From Coriolopsis trogii (Eukaryota > Basidiomycota > Agaricomycetes > Polyporales > Polyporaceae): a stretch of 64,000 nucleotides of DNA. Location of the stretch: contig JAHYIO010000027.1 in assembly GCA_020543525.1 (NCBI GenBank), forward strand, positions 62,001 to 126,000, read 5' to 3'. This document shows, one piece after another, positions 13,706 to 25,881 of this stretch; positions within the stretch are counted from its first letter, which is position 1, and the number at the start of each line of letters is the position of its first letter. The notes under the pieces are model-generated. The model was not told the DNA's origin. It saw only the letters and a list, made by a program, of their open reading frames with translations, and made no database searches. A program made the translations under genes and the position numbers.

Positions 13706-16700
13706 ATGACGCAGGCCCTCTTCGCATACTGCCCACAAGCTCTGTACGGCAATGGCTGTGAAGACCCGACATGCTCCCTTGTTCATGACGCAAAGTACTG
13801 CGAAGTCTGTGCTGTCATTTGCGAACCTGAATCCAAGTACAAGGACCACATCTCCAACCAGCAACACGTCAAGAAAGCGTCCTTCCGGTGGAAGCATTGT
13901 ATACTATGCAACGTCACCCTTTCGGGCGAAGTTGGCTGGTCTTCTCATATACAAGGCCGCGCCCACGCGAAGAAGGCCAGTCAAAGAGGCATTCCTCCAA
14001 CCTCGGTAAAGCCTGAGATTCCACCTGACTATTCACCCATCTCGAGAGTCAAACGATGTGGGACCTGCAACATCCATATCGCGGAGGTCTCTTGGGAATC
14101 TCATATTTCCGGTCGACTTCACAAGATCCGTGAACAACACGCCAGTCTCCGGGCTAGGTTCGACCAATTTACCAAAGATCAGAACGGCGTCGTCGTCTCA
14201 CATGGAGACTCTGGTCTGGATTTTGGCGTCGTTTCCATGACCGACGCTGCTGGAGGTGTCCTTCGCGATCTTGTTGTTATGGCAGGAGGCTCTTCCCAAA
14301 TCACCGTTGTTTCCGCACAGTTGCATACAAAGTCAAACTCAAAGCATAAGAAGTCCAAAGCGTACCCCCCGTGAGTCGTCGTCATCGTTTTCAGAAGCAG
14401 ATGTATTCATTCTATTGTATATCAGGTTTTCCGTGACGTCTCAACTGCCTGTCGAAATAGCCCCCGACCAACCTTTACCGCTCTCTATCCGATTCCAGTC
14501 CGTAAACCGTGGATTGCACGAAGGGCTTCTCGCATTAAGTTTGCGTCGATCTGATGGTCAGCCGTTCGCCATCGCAAGGCGGCTGAAGGTCGCTGTCGGT
14601 AGCCCAGCTGATCATGAAGCACTCAAGCCTACCGCGCCCTACGTTCATAGACGTCGTGTTCCCTGGCGCAGCAACCTCCCCATTGTGTCTGGCGAGCGAC
14701 CGCCGTCTCTTCTTGCTGCCCAATGGGTGAAGGCGCTTCCGAAGGCTCGCATCCCGGACAAGTTGGCGGAGTTGTTGCATTCTGGTACCCCAGACGATGT
14801 GGCCACACGTGTCAAAGAGAAATATTTGGATGCGGTTCTTAAATCGACAAATCATGGTCAACACTTCGCGATACTATTGTGGATAGAGGAGAGCCGTACA
14901 GTGTAAGCTCCTAGGCCTCTGTTACATCAATGTTCGCTGAACTCCCGTTAGGGAGGATATGCGCAGATATGACATGATAGACGTCAATTTTGTCAAGGAA
15001 GGCAAGCTATACATGTACGTCAACAGCGCCCTCTGTCGAATCACCCTGCGCCTGATGATCGTGTAGTCTCGAAGTCCCAGGTTTGGCGGAAAAACGTCCC
15101 AGTGTTATGATTGGTGAGGAATAGTCCATCCGCTGTTGCGTCCGGGTGCATGTCTGAACGTCCCACCAGGCGACGTTATCAAGGTACAAGCCTCCGAGGC
15201 AAACGAAGGAAAGACACATGAAGGCTTTGTGCACGACGTTCGCATGGAGACAATTCGGGTCAGTTTCCATGGATCATTCCAGGCAGGGCGACGATACAAC
15301 GTCTGCTTCCAATTCAACCGCGTCCCCCTCAGGAGGCAGCACCAAGCTTTGAACTCGTCTTCTCCTACGGCACAGCGTCTTCTATTCCCGCTTCCTGGTC
15401 AAGAGGGACTTGAGCGACCTCTTGGCCCGAATGACCATTCAGTCCAATTGTTCAATCCCTTGATTGCCACCAACCCCGCACAACTGCAAGCAGTCATTTC
15501 ATGTCTAAAACTTCGGGAGGGGTGCGCCCCGTTTGTCATCTTCGGGCCGTAAGTACGTCCAGCATATCACCGTATTCTCTCTGCTAACCTGTTCATGTAG
15601 ACCGGGCACGGGGAAGACTGTCACCGACGTGGAGGCTATCCTCCAGATCCTCCACGCGAACCCAGAAGCTAGGATTCTCGCTTGCGCCCCCAGCAATAGT
15701 GCAGCAGACATTATCGCTTTGCGCTTGATCGCGCTCGGCACGGACGAGCTGTTCAGATGTAACGCCGCATATCGGAACCCGCTCACCGTCCCGGAAGCAC
15801 TCGCGCCGTATACGCTACACATGACGAACCACTATGCCATACCACCCCTCGACACGCTCAAGAAATACCGTGTAATTGTTTCGACGTGCGGGAACGCGTC
15901 ATTCGCGTACAACGTCGGCATGGAGCGTGGCCACTTCACACATATCTTCGTCGACGAGGCGGGGCAGGCTACAGAGCCCGAGGTGCTCACAACGATCAAA
16001 ACCATGGCCTCGGAGCAGACGCGTATCATCCTCTCTGGGGACCCGAAGCAACTAGGCCCTATCGTTCGATCCACCATCGCCCGAGAGCATGGGCTGGGCG
16101 TGAGCTACATGGAGCGGCTCATGGAGCTTCCTATCTACGACCGGCGAGAAGGTCGCGCGAAATCGTGGGTGTACCAAGCACTCGATCTTACTGCGACTGA
16201 CCGACTTATGATTAGTTGGATCAAACTATTGCGAAACTACCGATCCCATGAATCCATCCTGCACTATCCCAACTCGACCTTCTATGACGGCGAACTCGAG
16301 GTGTGCGGGAACCGTGCTGTTACTGACGCTTTTCTGGGCTCCTCGTTGCTTGTCTCGCCCACATTCCCCGTTATTTTCCATGCGCTTGCAGGCCACAACG
16401 ATCGCGAAGCGTCCTCGCCATCTTACTTCAACATTGACGAAGCGAGTGAGGTCAAGGCCTACATCGACGCCCTCCTCGCGGACCGCAGCCATCCCATCCG
16501 TACGTCCTGTCTCCTCCCTTCCCACACAGTCCGAGCTATGAAGCACTAAGACCGCTCCTCCATGGGTGGGCGAAACTGCATCAGAGGCGCGCGATATTGG
16601 CGTGATCACCCCGTACCACGCGCAGGTGCGCAAGATTCGCAAGCTCCTACGCGACAGCGGGATCGCCGACGTGCATGTCGGAAGCGTGGAAGAGTTTCAG

Positions 16701-17285
16701 GGCCAGGTACGCGCGTCTCACATTTTGTTCCTCCTCCAGCTCTTTCCCCTTCGTTGCGAGCTTCTTTGACTCACACATCCGTGTCCTGCCCTGCCTAGGA
16801 ATGCCGCGTGGTCATCATCTCAACTGTGCGGACGAGCGCGGGCCTGCTCGCATACGACGCGAAGTTCACGCTCGGGTTCGTCTCCAACCCGAGACGGTTC
16901 AATGGTGCGTCGTGTCCCCTGGCCAATTCCTCTCTCGCTCACGACAGCTGATTGTGTCCGTCTCTACATACCTGCCATGCTAGTCGCCGTCACCCGTGCA
17001 CAGGCGCTGCTCGTCGTCATCGGCGATCCGTCCATCCTCGCGGTCGATCCTATCTGGAGGGGATTCATGAACTATGTCCATGCGCGCGGCGGGTGGCGCG
17101 GGGATGCCCCGACGTGGGACGTCGACGCTCCTGTGCGACCTGACGGCGACTACGCCGACGAGCTGGAGGAGGCGCAGGCCGCGGATATGAGTGCGTTCAT
17201 GGCGCACCTGGGCGTGGACGTCGCGGATCCGGGGGACTTGGAGGCTGAGGCGAACGTGGATAGGCCGTTCCAGGAGGATGAGTAA
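13706..17285 (+). CDS. MOV10/SDE3-type SF1 RNA helicase with N-terminal zinc fingers (copy 1, intact)
   Basis: About 1,050 residues. The N-terminus has a CCCH-like finger (C-x8-C-x4-C-x3-H, 13727-13788) and three U1-type C2H2 fingers (YCEVC, HCILC, RCGTC, each with paired His). After a beta-rich linker comes the helicase: Walker A GP-PGTGKT split by an intron (15547-15618), Walker B DEAGQ (about 15954), GDPKQLGP (about 16037), LLRNYRSH (about 16228), VEEFQGQE (about 16686-16802) and VAVTRA (16983-17000). This layout is that of MOV10, Armitage and plant SDE3, and of Neurospora SAD-3 in meiotic silencing. The likely role is ATP-driven RNA unwinding in RNA silencing or mRNP remodelling. The tail is acidic. 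It is one of three copies in the window and the only one without lesions. Confidence 0.88.
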
Positions 17286-17565
17286 ATTCGCGGTGTTTGT
17301 TAGTAGGGCTTCAGCAGAGGTCGTGTGCGGGTGCGGAGGTTTCACCGTTGTATGCTGGTGTTTTTTGTTTGCTTCTGAATGCGCATGTATGTACTCCGCT
17401 CGACGTCGACGACGTGCTGGCCTCCATGGGATAGCGTGTTACTGGCTGGCTATAACCACGACTGCGAGCGCGGGTATACAATGGCTAACGCGGCTAGTGT
17501 GTAATAAGATACCTTCATAGTCCAAAACAACGTCTTCTATCTACAGCACCGTTCCCGGAGACCGG

Positions 17566-19447
17566 TCAAGGACGAGGCGACCGCCGCATGTCAACCTGCG
17601 AGTCACGCGGGGTATGGCTCCCGCTCCTCGACATGCGCCGCGCGTGCCCGTTCCCGTTCGTATGCCCAAAGCGTTCTCGGTGCGAGGACCTCAGCGCCGT
17701 CCGCTCGTCCGCCTCCAGCTCGTCGTCCTCCGCCTCATGCAAGGTGTTCAGCCCCAACCCGTCGTCACCCTCCTCGTCCTCGTCGAACGCGTGGAAGAGC
17801 GTCTGGGTTTGGTTCCGGTAGAGGGAGCTTCGACGTCCATGACCGCCTGCCGTGGGGTGGGGCGAGAACGAGCCGCCGATGGGCGTGCCCGCGGCGCCGT
17901 TCCAGCCGTCGATGGACATCCGGCCGTGGATGCTCAGGCGGGGGTGCATGAGCCCAGACTCGAGCGCCGAGTGCCCGTGGTGCGCGACAGCAGTAGGGTC
18001 GGGCTTGCGGGAGATCTCGAGCAGGTGAACGCCGAGGAATGTGGTCACGAAGCCAGCGAGAAGGGAGATGGAGTTGGCCGGGTCGTCGGTGTTGAAGCCT
18101 TGGAAGAGGATGACTGAGGCGACGATCGTCGCTGACGAGAAACCGACGTAGTACATCGGATTCACGCTATACGCGCATAAAGGGTGTGTCAGCTGCGAAT
18201 CGCAGTGAGGAGAGACATGGGAGGACGTACACGTTGGTGGAGAACGTGTCGAGAGCTTTGTTGAAATAGTTCATCTGTACGAGGATACATCCGGTAACGA
18301 CTATGCCGAATATCCATGTGCTTGGGTGCGAGAACTGGTTGTTCCCGGACAGGGTGAGTTTGACAGCGACGCCGAAGCCTTTGATAGCCATGACAGAGAC
18401 AGAGCCGACGAGAGAACATATGGAAATGTAGACCGTTGGATTTGTTCGTCCGTATTTCGGCGCGACGAGGTATATCATGACAAGACTGAACACGAGGACG
18501 GTGAAGCAGTACATCATGAAGCCTTTGTTGGGCAAACATCGATATGATCGTCAGCATTCGTACGCACAAAGGGCAGTCGCCCGTACCGCCCTCCCAGACG
18601 AAAGCATGGCTAGTCTTCTACATGTAATTGAGACTGATGGCCCTTTCCACGCCGTGGAGACGACGTATAAAAGAGGGCTGAAGCAGTGTCTACTCGTATC
18701 AACCTGAGATACGACAGCACGACAATTGAATCGACATGAACGGAGTGTCGGCATAATGGGAGGGTGGTACAAGGATGGCCGGTCGTGTAAAGGGATAACG
18801 CACCAGGCTGCCTCGCAAGAGTGAGGATCTCATCCACCGTTTGGACGTCCTTATCTGGAGGTGCATGGAGCACAATAATAAGTGAACCTAGGAGGCATAG
18901 CGAGCATCCTACGCGGCCCAAGTGGCCAAGCTCTTCGTTGAGAAGGAAGGAAGCAAGTATTGCGCTGGTGAAGTCGGCATAAGGCTATGACGGAGATCAG
19001 CGCGTGCGCACGTACCCAATGATGACGCTAAGAGCACCGAGTGGGGTGACGAGTATAGGCGGTGCAAAGGTGTAAGCCGCGAAGTTCGCGACTGGGCGGG
19101 ATGTCAAGGAGAGGAGGGAAAGAGGGTGCTGCCCTACGTACCTTCTCCGACGATTACTTGTCCAACAGCATCAGACCCGCCAGAAGGTATGGGCGAGAAG
19201 ACTCCCACTCACATGTTGACATGCCTGCCCACCATATTGGATTCTTGAAGTACGCATAGTTGTCCGAGGCGGAGGAGTACGCGGATGCCTCTCCTGCTTG
19301 GTTCAGACCCTATTGGAGAGCTGAGCCAGACACCGAGTAGTAGCGTTTGTTGCTAAGTCCGACCTTTTTCGTGAGAATAAAACTGGTCCCAATCGCTAAT
19401 GAGCTGGATATTGCTAGGGCAAGTCCGATGTATCTGTCCTCGACCAT
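17566..19447 (-). CDS. NIPA-type magnesium transporter
   Basis: Minus-strand gene, ATG at 19447-19445, stop at 17566. Spliced exons give the NIPA core in order: [19 protein letters not shown] (TM1), [28 protein letters not shown] (about 19095-19035), [68 protein letters not shown] and a last helix with ILFQGF. About nine membrane helices are expected. Family members move Mg2+ in the plasma membrane, ER or endosomes. The C-terminal ~130 residues are hydrophilic and Ser/Arg/acid-rich (about 17570-17990), typical of a cytosolic regulatory tail. It converges with the helicase (280 bases apart) and diverges from the aminopeptidase gene. Confidence 0.9.
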
Positions 19448-19741
19448 TGCATGAACAGTTGTATTCGGGCAAGAGTAGGATGTGCGTCAAGAGAAAGAGT
19501 GTGGGTTGGAGGACGGGATATGGGCGAAGTCAATCAACAAACTTAGACCCAGAAAGCAGCAGAAGGACGAAGAAAGGCAGGCAGAGCACCGCGAGGCGTC
19601 CGCGAGGAGTTGGCGAACGAGGAGGAAGGGGTGGAAGAGGAAAGCGTGGCGGAATCGCGCCAGACGCGCCCACGGCCTCATGCGCGTCGAGCTCGTCGCC
19701 CGGACCTTCGTCCCGCTTTCCCCGCTCGCAGGTTTGGACTC

Positions 19742-22700
19742 ATGTCCTTCGTCCTCCGCACCCTCCTCCTTTCGTTCTCATCACCACGTCTCGCTCCTCG
19801 TGCTCTGACATTTCGACTGTCATCGCTACGTTTCTCGGCGATCATGGCTGCTCACGCGACTGTCGACACGAGCTCACGTCTTCGGGCTCTCCGCGATCTC
19901 ATGGCGAGTTCTGCATACAACGTCCAGGCCCTAGTCATACCCACAGAAGACCAGCGCAAGTCTATCTCTCGCGTGTCAGACACCTTTGGACATGCTTGCG
20001 ATCCAATTTGATCTCGTTTAGACTTCAGCGAATACATCGCCCAGTGTGATGAACGACGGGCTTTCATCTCAGGTTTCAACGGCTCCGCTGGTACACCTTT
20101 TATCACTTCATGTCATCATTTCGTGTGATCATACCGAGCCCTACGGTACCCGTCAGGATGCGCGATTGTGACCCCTCAACAAGCACTCCTCTTCACCGAT
20201 GGTCGCTACTTCCTCCAGGCAGAGAAGCAGCTCGATCAGTATGTACATTGCTCGCACCCAGTGAATGGCGTGTTTGAATCTCCTGTGATGCACATGCAGG
20301 AACTGGAAGCTCATGAAGCAAGGCCTTCCAGGTAGGTCTATTCTCGCGGTCGTGGTCTTCGGCCTCCTCAGTTTCGCATGAGATGTTCCCACTTGGCAGG
20401 AGTTTCTATCCAAGGTAGATATTCATCTGCTTGAGTGTCCCCGCTCTAGCTGATGCATCATACCCGTCAGAATCTGGAGAAGAACACGCGAATCGGAGTC
20501 GACCCCACCTTGATTTCTGCGTGTAAGTACTGCACTAGGTTCTAGGGCATCCACGACTTGCTGGACTTTATTTTGCAGCCGACGCGGACTCTATTCAGAA
20601 GGCGCTCGAGCCAAAGCAGTCTAAGCTTGTGTCCCTACCCAAGAACCTCGTCGACTTAGTATGGTCTGACCGTCCAGCGCGGCCTGCCAACCAGGTGTTT
20701 CCACTCGACCTTACATATGCAGGTGGGCACCATCCTCAACGAAACGCATTGATATGTGCGTCTGATGCCGCGTAGGCCAATCACACACCGACAAGCTCCG
20801 CAAGGTCCGCGAGGAGCTCGAGAAGAAGGAAGCCAAATCTATGGTCGTGACTGCTCTCGACGAGGTCGCCTGGCTGTTTAACCTTCGTGGCACGGATATT
20901 GACTTCAATCCAGGCATGTTTTTCTGTGGTGGGCGGTATGCGTATCTCTGGTTGACAGACAGTGCCAGTGTTCTTCGCCTACGGTCTGCTCGAGGGTGAA
21001 AAGACGCTGCTCTTCGTCAACGAATCGCAAGTGGACGATACAGCTCGCAAGCAGCTCGGCTCGGAGGTCGAGATTCGGCCATACGACACATTCTTCTCTT
21101 ACCTCACTCAGCTTGGTGAAGGGCTCACAGGAAGCAAGGGCGCTGTACGTCGTCGCTATTCAGAGTGTCAATACGACCTCATGTCGCATGCCATTTTCCA
21201 TCCAGAAAGTGCTCGTCAGCGACAAAGCAAGTCTGGCAGTCGCCGAAGCTCTCGGGAAGGTACGTTGCTACAGTGGCCGACGGTCTCAAGTGGAGGCATA
21301 CTCGGCATACGCTCTCCATGATAGACTCTAGGCTACGACTGACACTCCATTTTTCTCCCTTCCTACTTGGGTTAAAATAGGATAATATCGTCCTGGCGCG
21401 CTCTCCAGTGACCGACCTCAAGGCAATCAAGAACGAGGTCGAGATCGACGGTTTCCGGCAATCCCACATCCGCGACGGCGCCGCGCTCGTGCGATACTTT
21501 GCGTGGCTCGAGGAGCAACTCGAGGCAGGCAAGGAGCTGTCGGAAAGCGACGTCGCAGACCAGCTCGAGAAATACCGGTCGTACGTCCTGGTCAAAGCTT
21601 CCGTCAGTCTTTTGTTGTGAGGTGTTGAAAGCGATCTAGGGAGGGTGAATACTTCAAGGGGCTGTCTTTCCCAACGATATCTGCGACGGGTCCCAATGGA
21701 GGTACGTTGTCGAGGCATGCGCACACAAAGACAACGCTGCTGACAATCGTAACGGAAGCAATTATCCACTACCAGCCTGAGAGGAACAACGACGCCGTCG
21801 TGAAGAAGGATCAGGTTTACCTCTGCGACTCAGGCGGTAAGCCACCACCATCCACAACATGCATCCCACGACTGTGAGCTCCTTTCTCCTTTAGCGCAAT
21901 ATCTTGACGGCACTACGGATGTGACGCGAACATACGTACGTGTATTCGACCGTCCGCTCCGCTGAGGTACAACACTTGACAGCATGGACTGCAGCACTTC
22001 GGGACGCCCACGGCTGAAGAGAAGCGCGCCTTCACCCGGGTCCTCCAGGGTCACATCGCCATTGACACCGCTATCTTCCCAAATGGAACGACTGGTATGT
22101 ACGTCTAATATGTGGTAGAATCCTACCGTTGTTTGCTCATGCGGGAATTTGCGTTCAGGCTATATCCTGTGAGTGTGAGGTTTATTGTTCCCGAAAGCGC
22201 GCCAAGTTGATGGATATGCAGTGACCCTTGGGCTCGACGGCCATTATGGGAAGATGGTTTAGGTGTGTTGGGAAGCATTTGGGTCTACTGAACTGGAATT
22301 GAACCTCGAATTGTGCAACAGATTACCGGTCAGTCTTCCTCGGGATGTGAGAGCCTGTGACGCTGACCGGCTCGTCGATGCAGTCACGGTACAGGTCATG
22401 GTGTCGGTGGGTTTTCCCGATCACCTTATACTCGTTGCGCTCCTCAATTTCTGGTTTGTTCTCAATAGGTCACTTCCTGAACGTACACGAAGGTAGGTCT
22501 CGTTTAAAGTTCGTACTCGCATTGAGCTAATCACCCAATCCGTCAGGACCTCATGGCATTGGCGTGCGCATTGGTGCGTGCTTGCTTTGCTTCTGAAAGC
22601 GGCAGCCTGTTGATTTTCTGGTGTATACATCGCAGCCTACAACAGCACGCCGCTGAAGCCCGGCATGACGGTCTCCAACGGTTCGTCTACGAATTATTCC

Positions 22701-23113
22701 CGTATTTCAGCTGATCATCATCTGTCACAACAGAACCTGGATACTACGCCGACGGCAGGTACGGCATCCGGATTGAAAACGTCGTCATCGTTCGCGAGGC
22801 GCACACCACGCACAATTTTGGGGACAAAGGCTTCCTCCGGTTCGAGCATGTCACCTTAGTACGTGTTACCCCCCACTCTTCTCTCCTCGTTCTTTGTGGC
22901 TTGGTCTTAATAGATTGCGGGACGCACTTGCTGACCAACTGCGAACGCCAGTGCCCAATGGGCAAGAACCTGCTCGAGACATCGCTGCTGAGCGAAAAGG
23001 AGCGGGCGTGGCTAGACGCATACCATGAGGAAGTACTGGAGAAGGTAGGTCCGTTGTTGGAGGGAGACGATCGGGCGGTGAAGTGGTTGCGGCGCGAGTG
23101 TGCGCCGCTGTGA
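19742..23113 (+). CDS. Xaa-Pro aminopeptidase P (M24B), possibly dual-targeted
   Basis: Many short exons give a full-length aminopeptidase P of about 615 residues from the ATG at 19844 ([10 protein letters not shown]). Two creatinase-like N-terminal domains ([17 protein letters not shown]) precede the pita-bread domain. The metal ligands are all present: DSGA (about 21830), TTDVT (21912), GHGVGHF (about 22400-22465), NEPGYY (about 22735) and RFEH (about 22840). It removes N-terminal residues that precede proline, using two Mn2+ ions. An in-frame ATG at 19742 adds 34 residues ([14 protein letters not shown]...) rich in Arg, Ser and Leu without acids, which would suit a mitochondrial presequence; the shorter start would be cytosolic. 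The span given uses the upstream ATG. The C-terminus WLRRECAPL is typical. Confidence 0.9.
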
Positions 23114-23837
23114 GACCGGTTCCGGTCATCTGTTGCAGGTGAGCTAACTGCGCTCGCTCGGGTTGTTGCGGAGACGGATGTATGCGGTGCTGAAGTCAGA
23201 TACAGTACAGTAGCTACGTTCGGGATTGTGAATTTGCATACGCTCGGGCCAAGAGCTCAAGCTTTGATTGCTTGCTCCATTCCCGATCGGACTATGTGTT
23301 GCTGCGATGAGGGTGGACATACATCTCCTTTTGGGGTTAAATCCAAACGGGCATTTCAGAAGTCGAACACCATAACGACTTCAAATTCGCAAGGATGAAG
23401 AGGGTGGAGCGCTCTGGCCAGACGATATCAGCGATAAAGTACACCTGCAACACAACTACTGTTCCACGAAACAACCACGAGACATTCAAGCTATACGAAT
23501 CGTGGGAGACGGTTCGGCGAGACCTGTCAGGACCAGATCGTCTATACCCTTGGGGGCCGGACAGTTCTCACTACAGCAGGGCGTCCGTTTCGACTTCATA
23601 CCCTTCTAGACTTCATCGCTCCGTTGGAGTCCTTCGAAAATGGTATAGGTGAGCGTACATCCTCGCACATAAACCTACCGACGCCGACTTGAGAGCGCTG
23701 GTGAGTACCAGTCAAGATAGCATCCTCCGGTCGGAGAAAACGTCATGAGCGCAAGACGCTTGCGCCCGCCCATATATGTCACGCATACTACGGTCCATTC
23801 AGATACTCACTCTTGCGAGCTGGCTGCATCACCACAC
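23114..23837. other. Spacer before the aldo-keto reductase pair
   Basis: No gene recognised. Small open frames here lack homology signs and splice logic. Confidence 0.45.
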
Positions 23838-25305
23838 ATGTCTCCGCACAAGATTGGCAACGTCGAAGTCCCCCCTGTGGGATATGGAGCCATGGGTATC
23901 GCGGCGTTTCATGGTCCAGTTTTGCCAGACGAGGAGCGGCTGAAGGTACGACATCTCACCTGTTTACTCAACAGTGAGGATTAACACTTACCATCGTTTC
24001 ACCTCTCTAGATTCTCGACTTCGTCTATGAAAACGGATGCACTCATTGGGATACCGCTGATATATATGGCGACAGTGAAGATTTGATCGGGAAATGGTCC
24101 GTCCTGTTTGCATTTGTGTCTTATAAAGACGTCACGCACGTGTATCTCACTAGAGGTTCTCAGGTTCATTAAGACGGGGAAGAGGGACAAGATCTTCCTC
24201 GCTACCAAGTTCGGTTTCGTCCACGGACAGCCTCTGCCCGACGGTCGAGCCATCTGTGGTGACCCCGAGTATGCTGTGAAGGCGCTCAACAGGTCGCTCA
24301 GCAGACTTGGTGTCGAATGCATCGATCTCTGGTACCTGCATCGGTGAGTATGATGAAACATAGCTGCGATTTGGTCGTGACTGAGTCTCTCGCGTAGGGC
24401 CGACAAGACTGTTCCCATTGAAGTAAGAGGGACTGCCCGTAAATCCGTGCTTTGGGTTCTTGAAGCTGACGCGCCTCATTCCTAGTTGACAGTGAAAGCT
24501 ATGGCTGAGCAGGTTAAGTACGTCACGTCATATTTTAAACAGCATCTGATTCTAACGCGCATGTTGTTCCTGCTCGCAGGGCAGGAAAGGTTAAGTATAT
24601 TGGTTTGTCGGAGGTCTCAGCGGACACGCTTCGCAGGGCGCATGCTGTCCATCCAATCGCTGCGCTTCAAGTGGAGTACTCCATCTTCACGCTCGACATA
24701 GAGGACGATAAGCTCGGCATCCTCAAGGCTGCTCGCGAGCTCGGCGTCAAAATTATTCCCTTTTCCCCGACGGGAGGAGGACTGCTTACAGGGAAATATG
24801 TGCGTCTCAATCATGTCGGGCTCGTAACCACATATGTCTGATGAGAGACGAACACCTGTATTGATGCATGTACAGCGCTCGCCGGAAGACTTCGATGCCA
24901 GCGATTCGCGCCTTGGGCAGCCCCGTTATACAAGAGAAAACTTTCCCAACATCTTGAAGCTCGTCGATGACATCAGGACCATCGCAGACAAGCATCACGC
25001 TACTCCTGCTCAGGTTGCCATTGCGTGGCTACTTGCGCAAGGAAGCGATGTTCTACCCATCCCCGGTTCGACCAATCCGGAGGTATGTAGCAATATATTC
25101 CGGTCTGCCTACCATCGTATGGCACTCATCCGTTCTCTCCGCATAGAACATCAAGGCGAACATAGAAGCGCAAAATGTGAAGCTAGCCGTCGAGGAAGTC
25201 GCTAGACTTCGTGAACTGGGTCTTGCGACAGCACAGACGGTAGGCCCGCGGTCGTCAGAGTTTCTTGCCTCCCTCGCATTCGTCGACACTCCTCCGCTCA
25301 ACTGA
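23838..25305 (+). CDS. Aldo-keto reductase, tandem copy 1
   Basis: Spliced AKR of about 330 residues. From the ATG at 23838 it reads [20 protein letters not shown]. The catalytic tetrad is visible: Asp and Tyr in [11 protein letters not shown] (about 24039-24075), Lys in LATKFGF (about 24201) and His in DLWYLH (about 24327). Later family blocks are [29 protein letters not shown] (about 24930) and PIPGSTNPE before NIKANI. It resembles the pyridoxal-reductase/AKR8-like and YakC-like fungal reductases that use NADPH on aldehydes. An ATG at 23745 is in frame but adds an unlikely extension. It is followed by a close paralogue in the same orientation (577 bases on). Confidence 0.87.
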
Positions 25306-25881
25306 ATTACGGTGCCATTGAACGTATTCGTGGGATGTACGAAGTTGATCTATGGTTAATGGAGCCCTGAATTACAATAAGTATCGGTGTTATTGAATGA
25401 CCCCGCTCGGCGACGGATCGGAGTCCATGATCTGTGCCCGGGTACAATTCCACCCTGACCCACCCAAAAGTCCGCAGACATCGCCTAGTCTGAGGTTCCG
25501 CCGACTCTTGAGGCCTGTTGCCGTGGCTTGAAGAGGACGCGTGATGTCCGGCAACGTCGTTTGGAAGGGGTTCTGGAAGAATCGACTGAGCTTGTGGTAT
25601 GTGTCGATCCACAACATTCTCCGAGTTGTACTGACGAGCCACTGCCTGTCACCTAGATTTACTCACTTCCGCGGTGTGTCCGCGACTTTGACACCGTGTT
25701 CTTCTTCCGTACTTGCCGAGTGGACGCGTTTGCCATTATCCTAGCGGCATGCCACCGCTCTTGGAACAACGGTCGTTGACCTGCAGTTCCTTCGTGGTAT
25801 ATATACCAGCCACCAATACGCAACATTGCGGAAGCATATACCATTCCAAACGTACTCCTTTCTAGCTCTCCGCAAATCGAC
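25306..25881. other. Spacer between the two aldo-keto reductases
   Basis: No gene seen. A TATA box (tatatatacc) at 25799-25808 lies about 80 bases before the ATG of copy 2. Confidence 0.6.
25799..25808 (+). promoter_or_regulatory. TATA box of aldo-keto reductase copy 2
   Basis: The word tatatatacc occurs about 75-80 bases upstream of the start codon at 25882, at the usual fungal distance. Confidence 0.6.
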
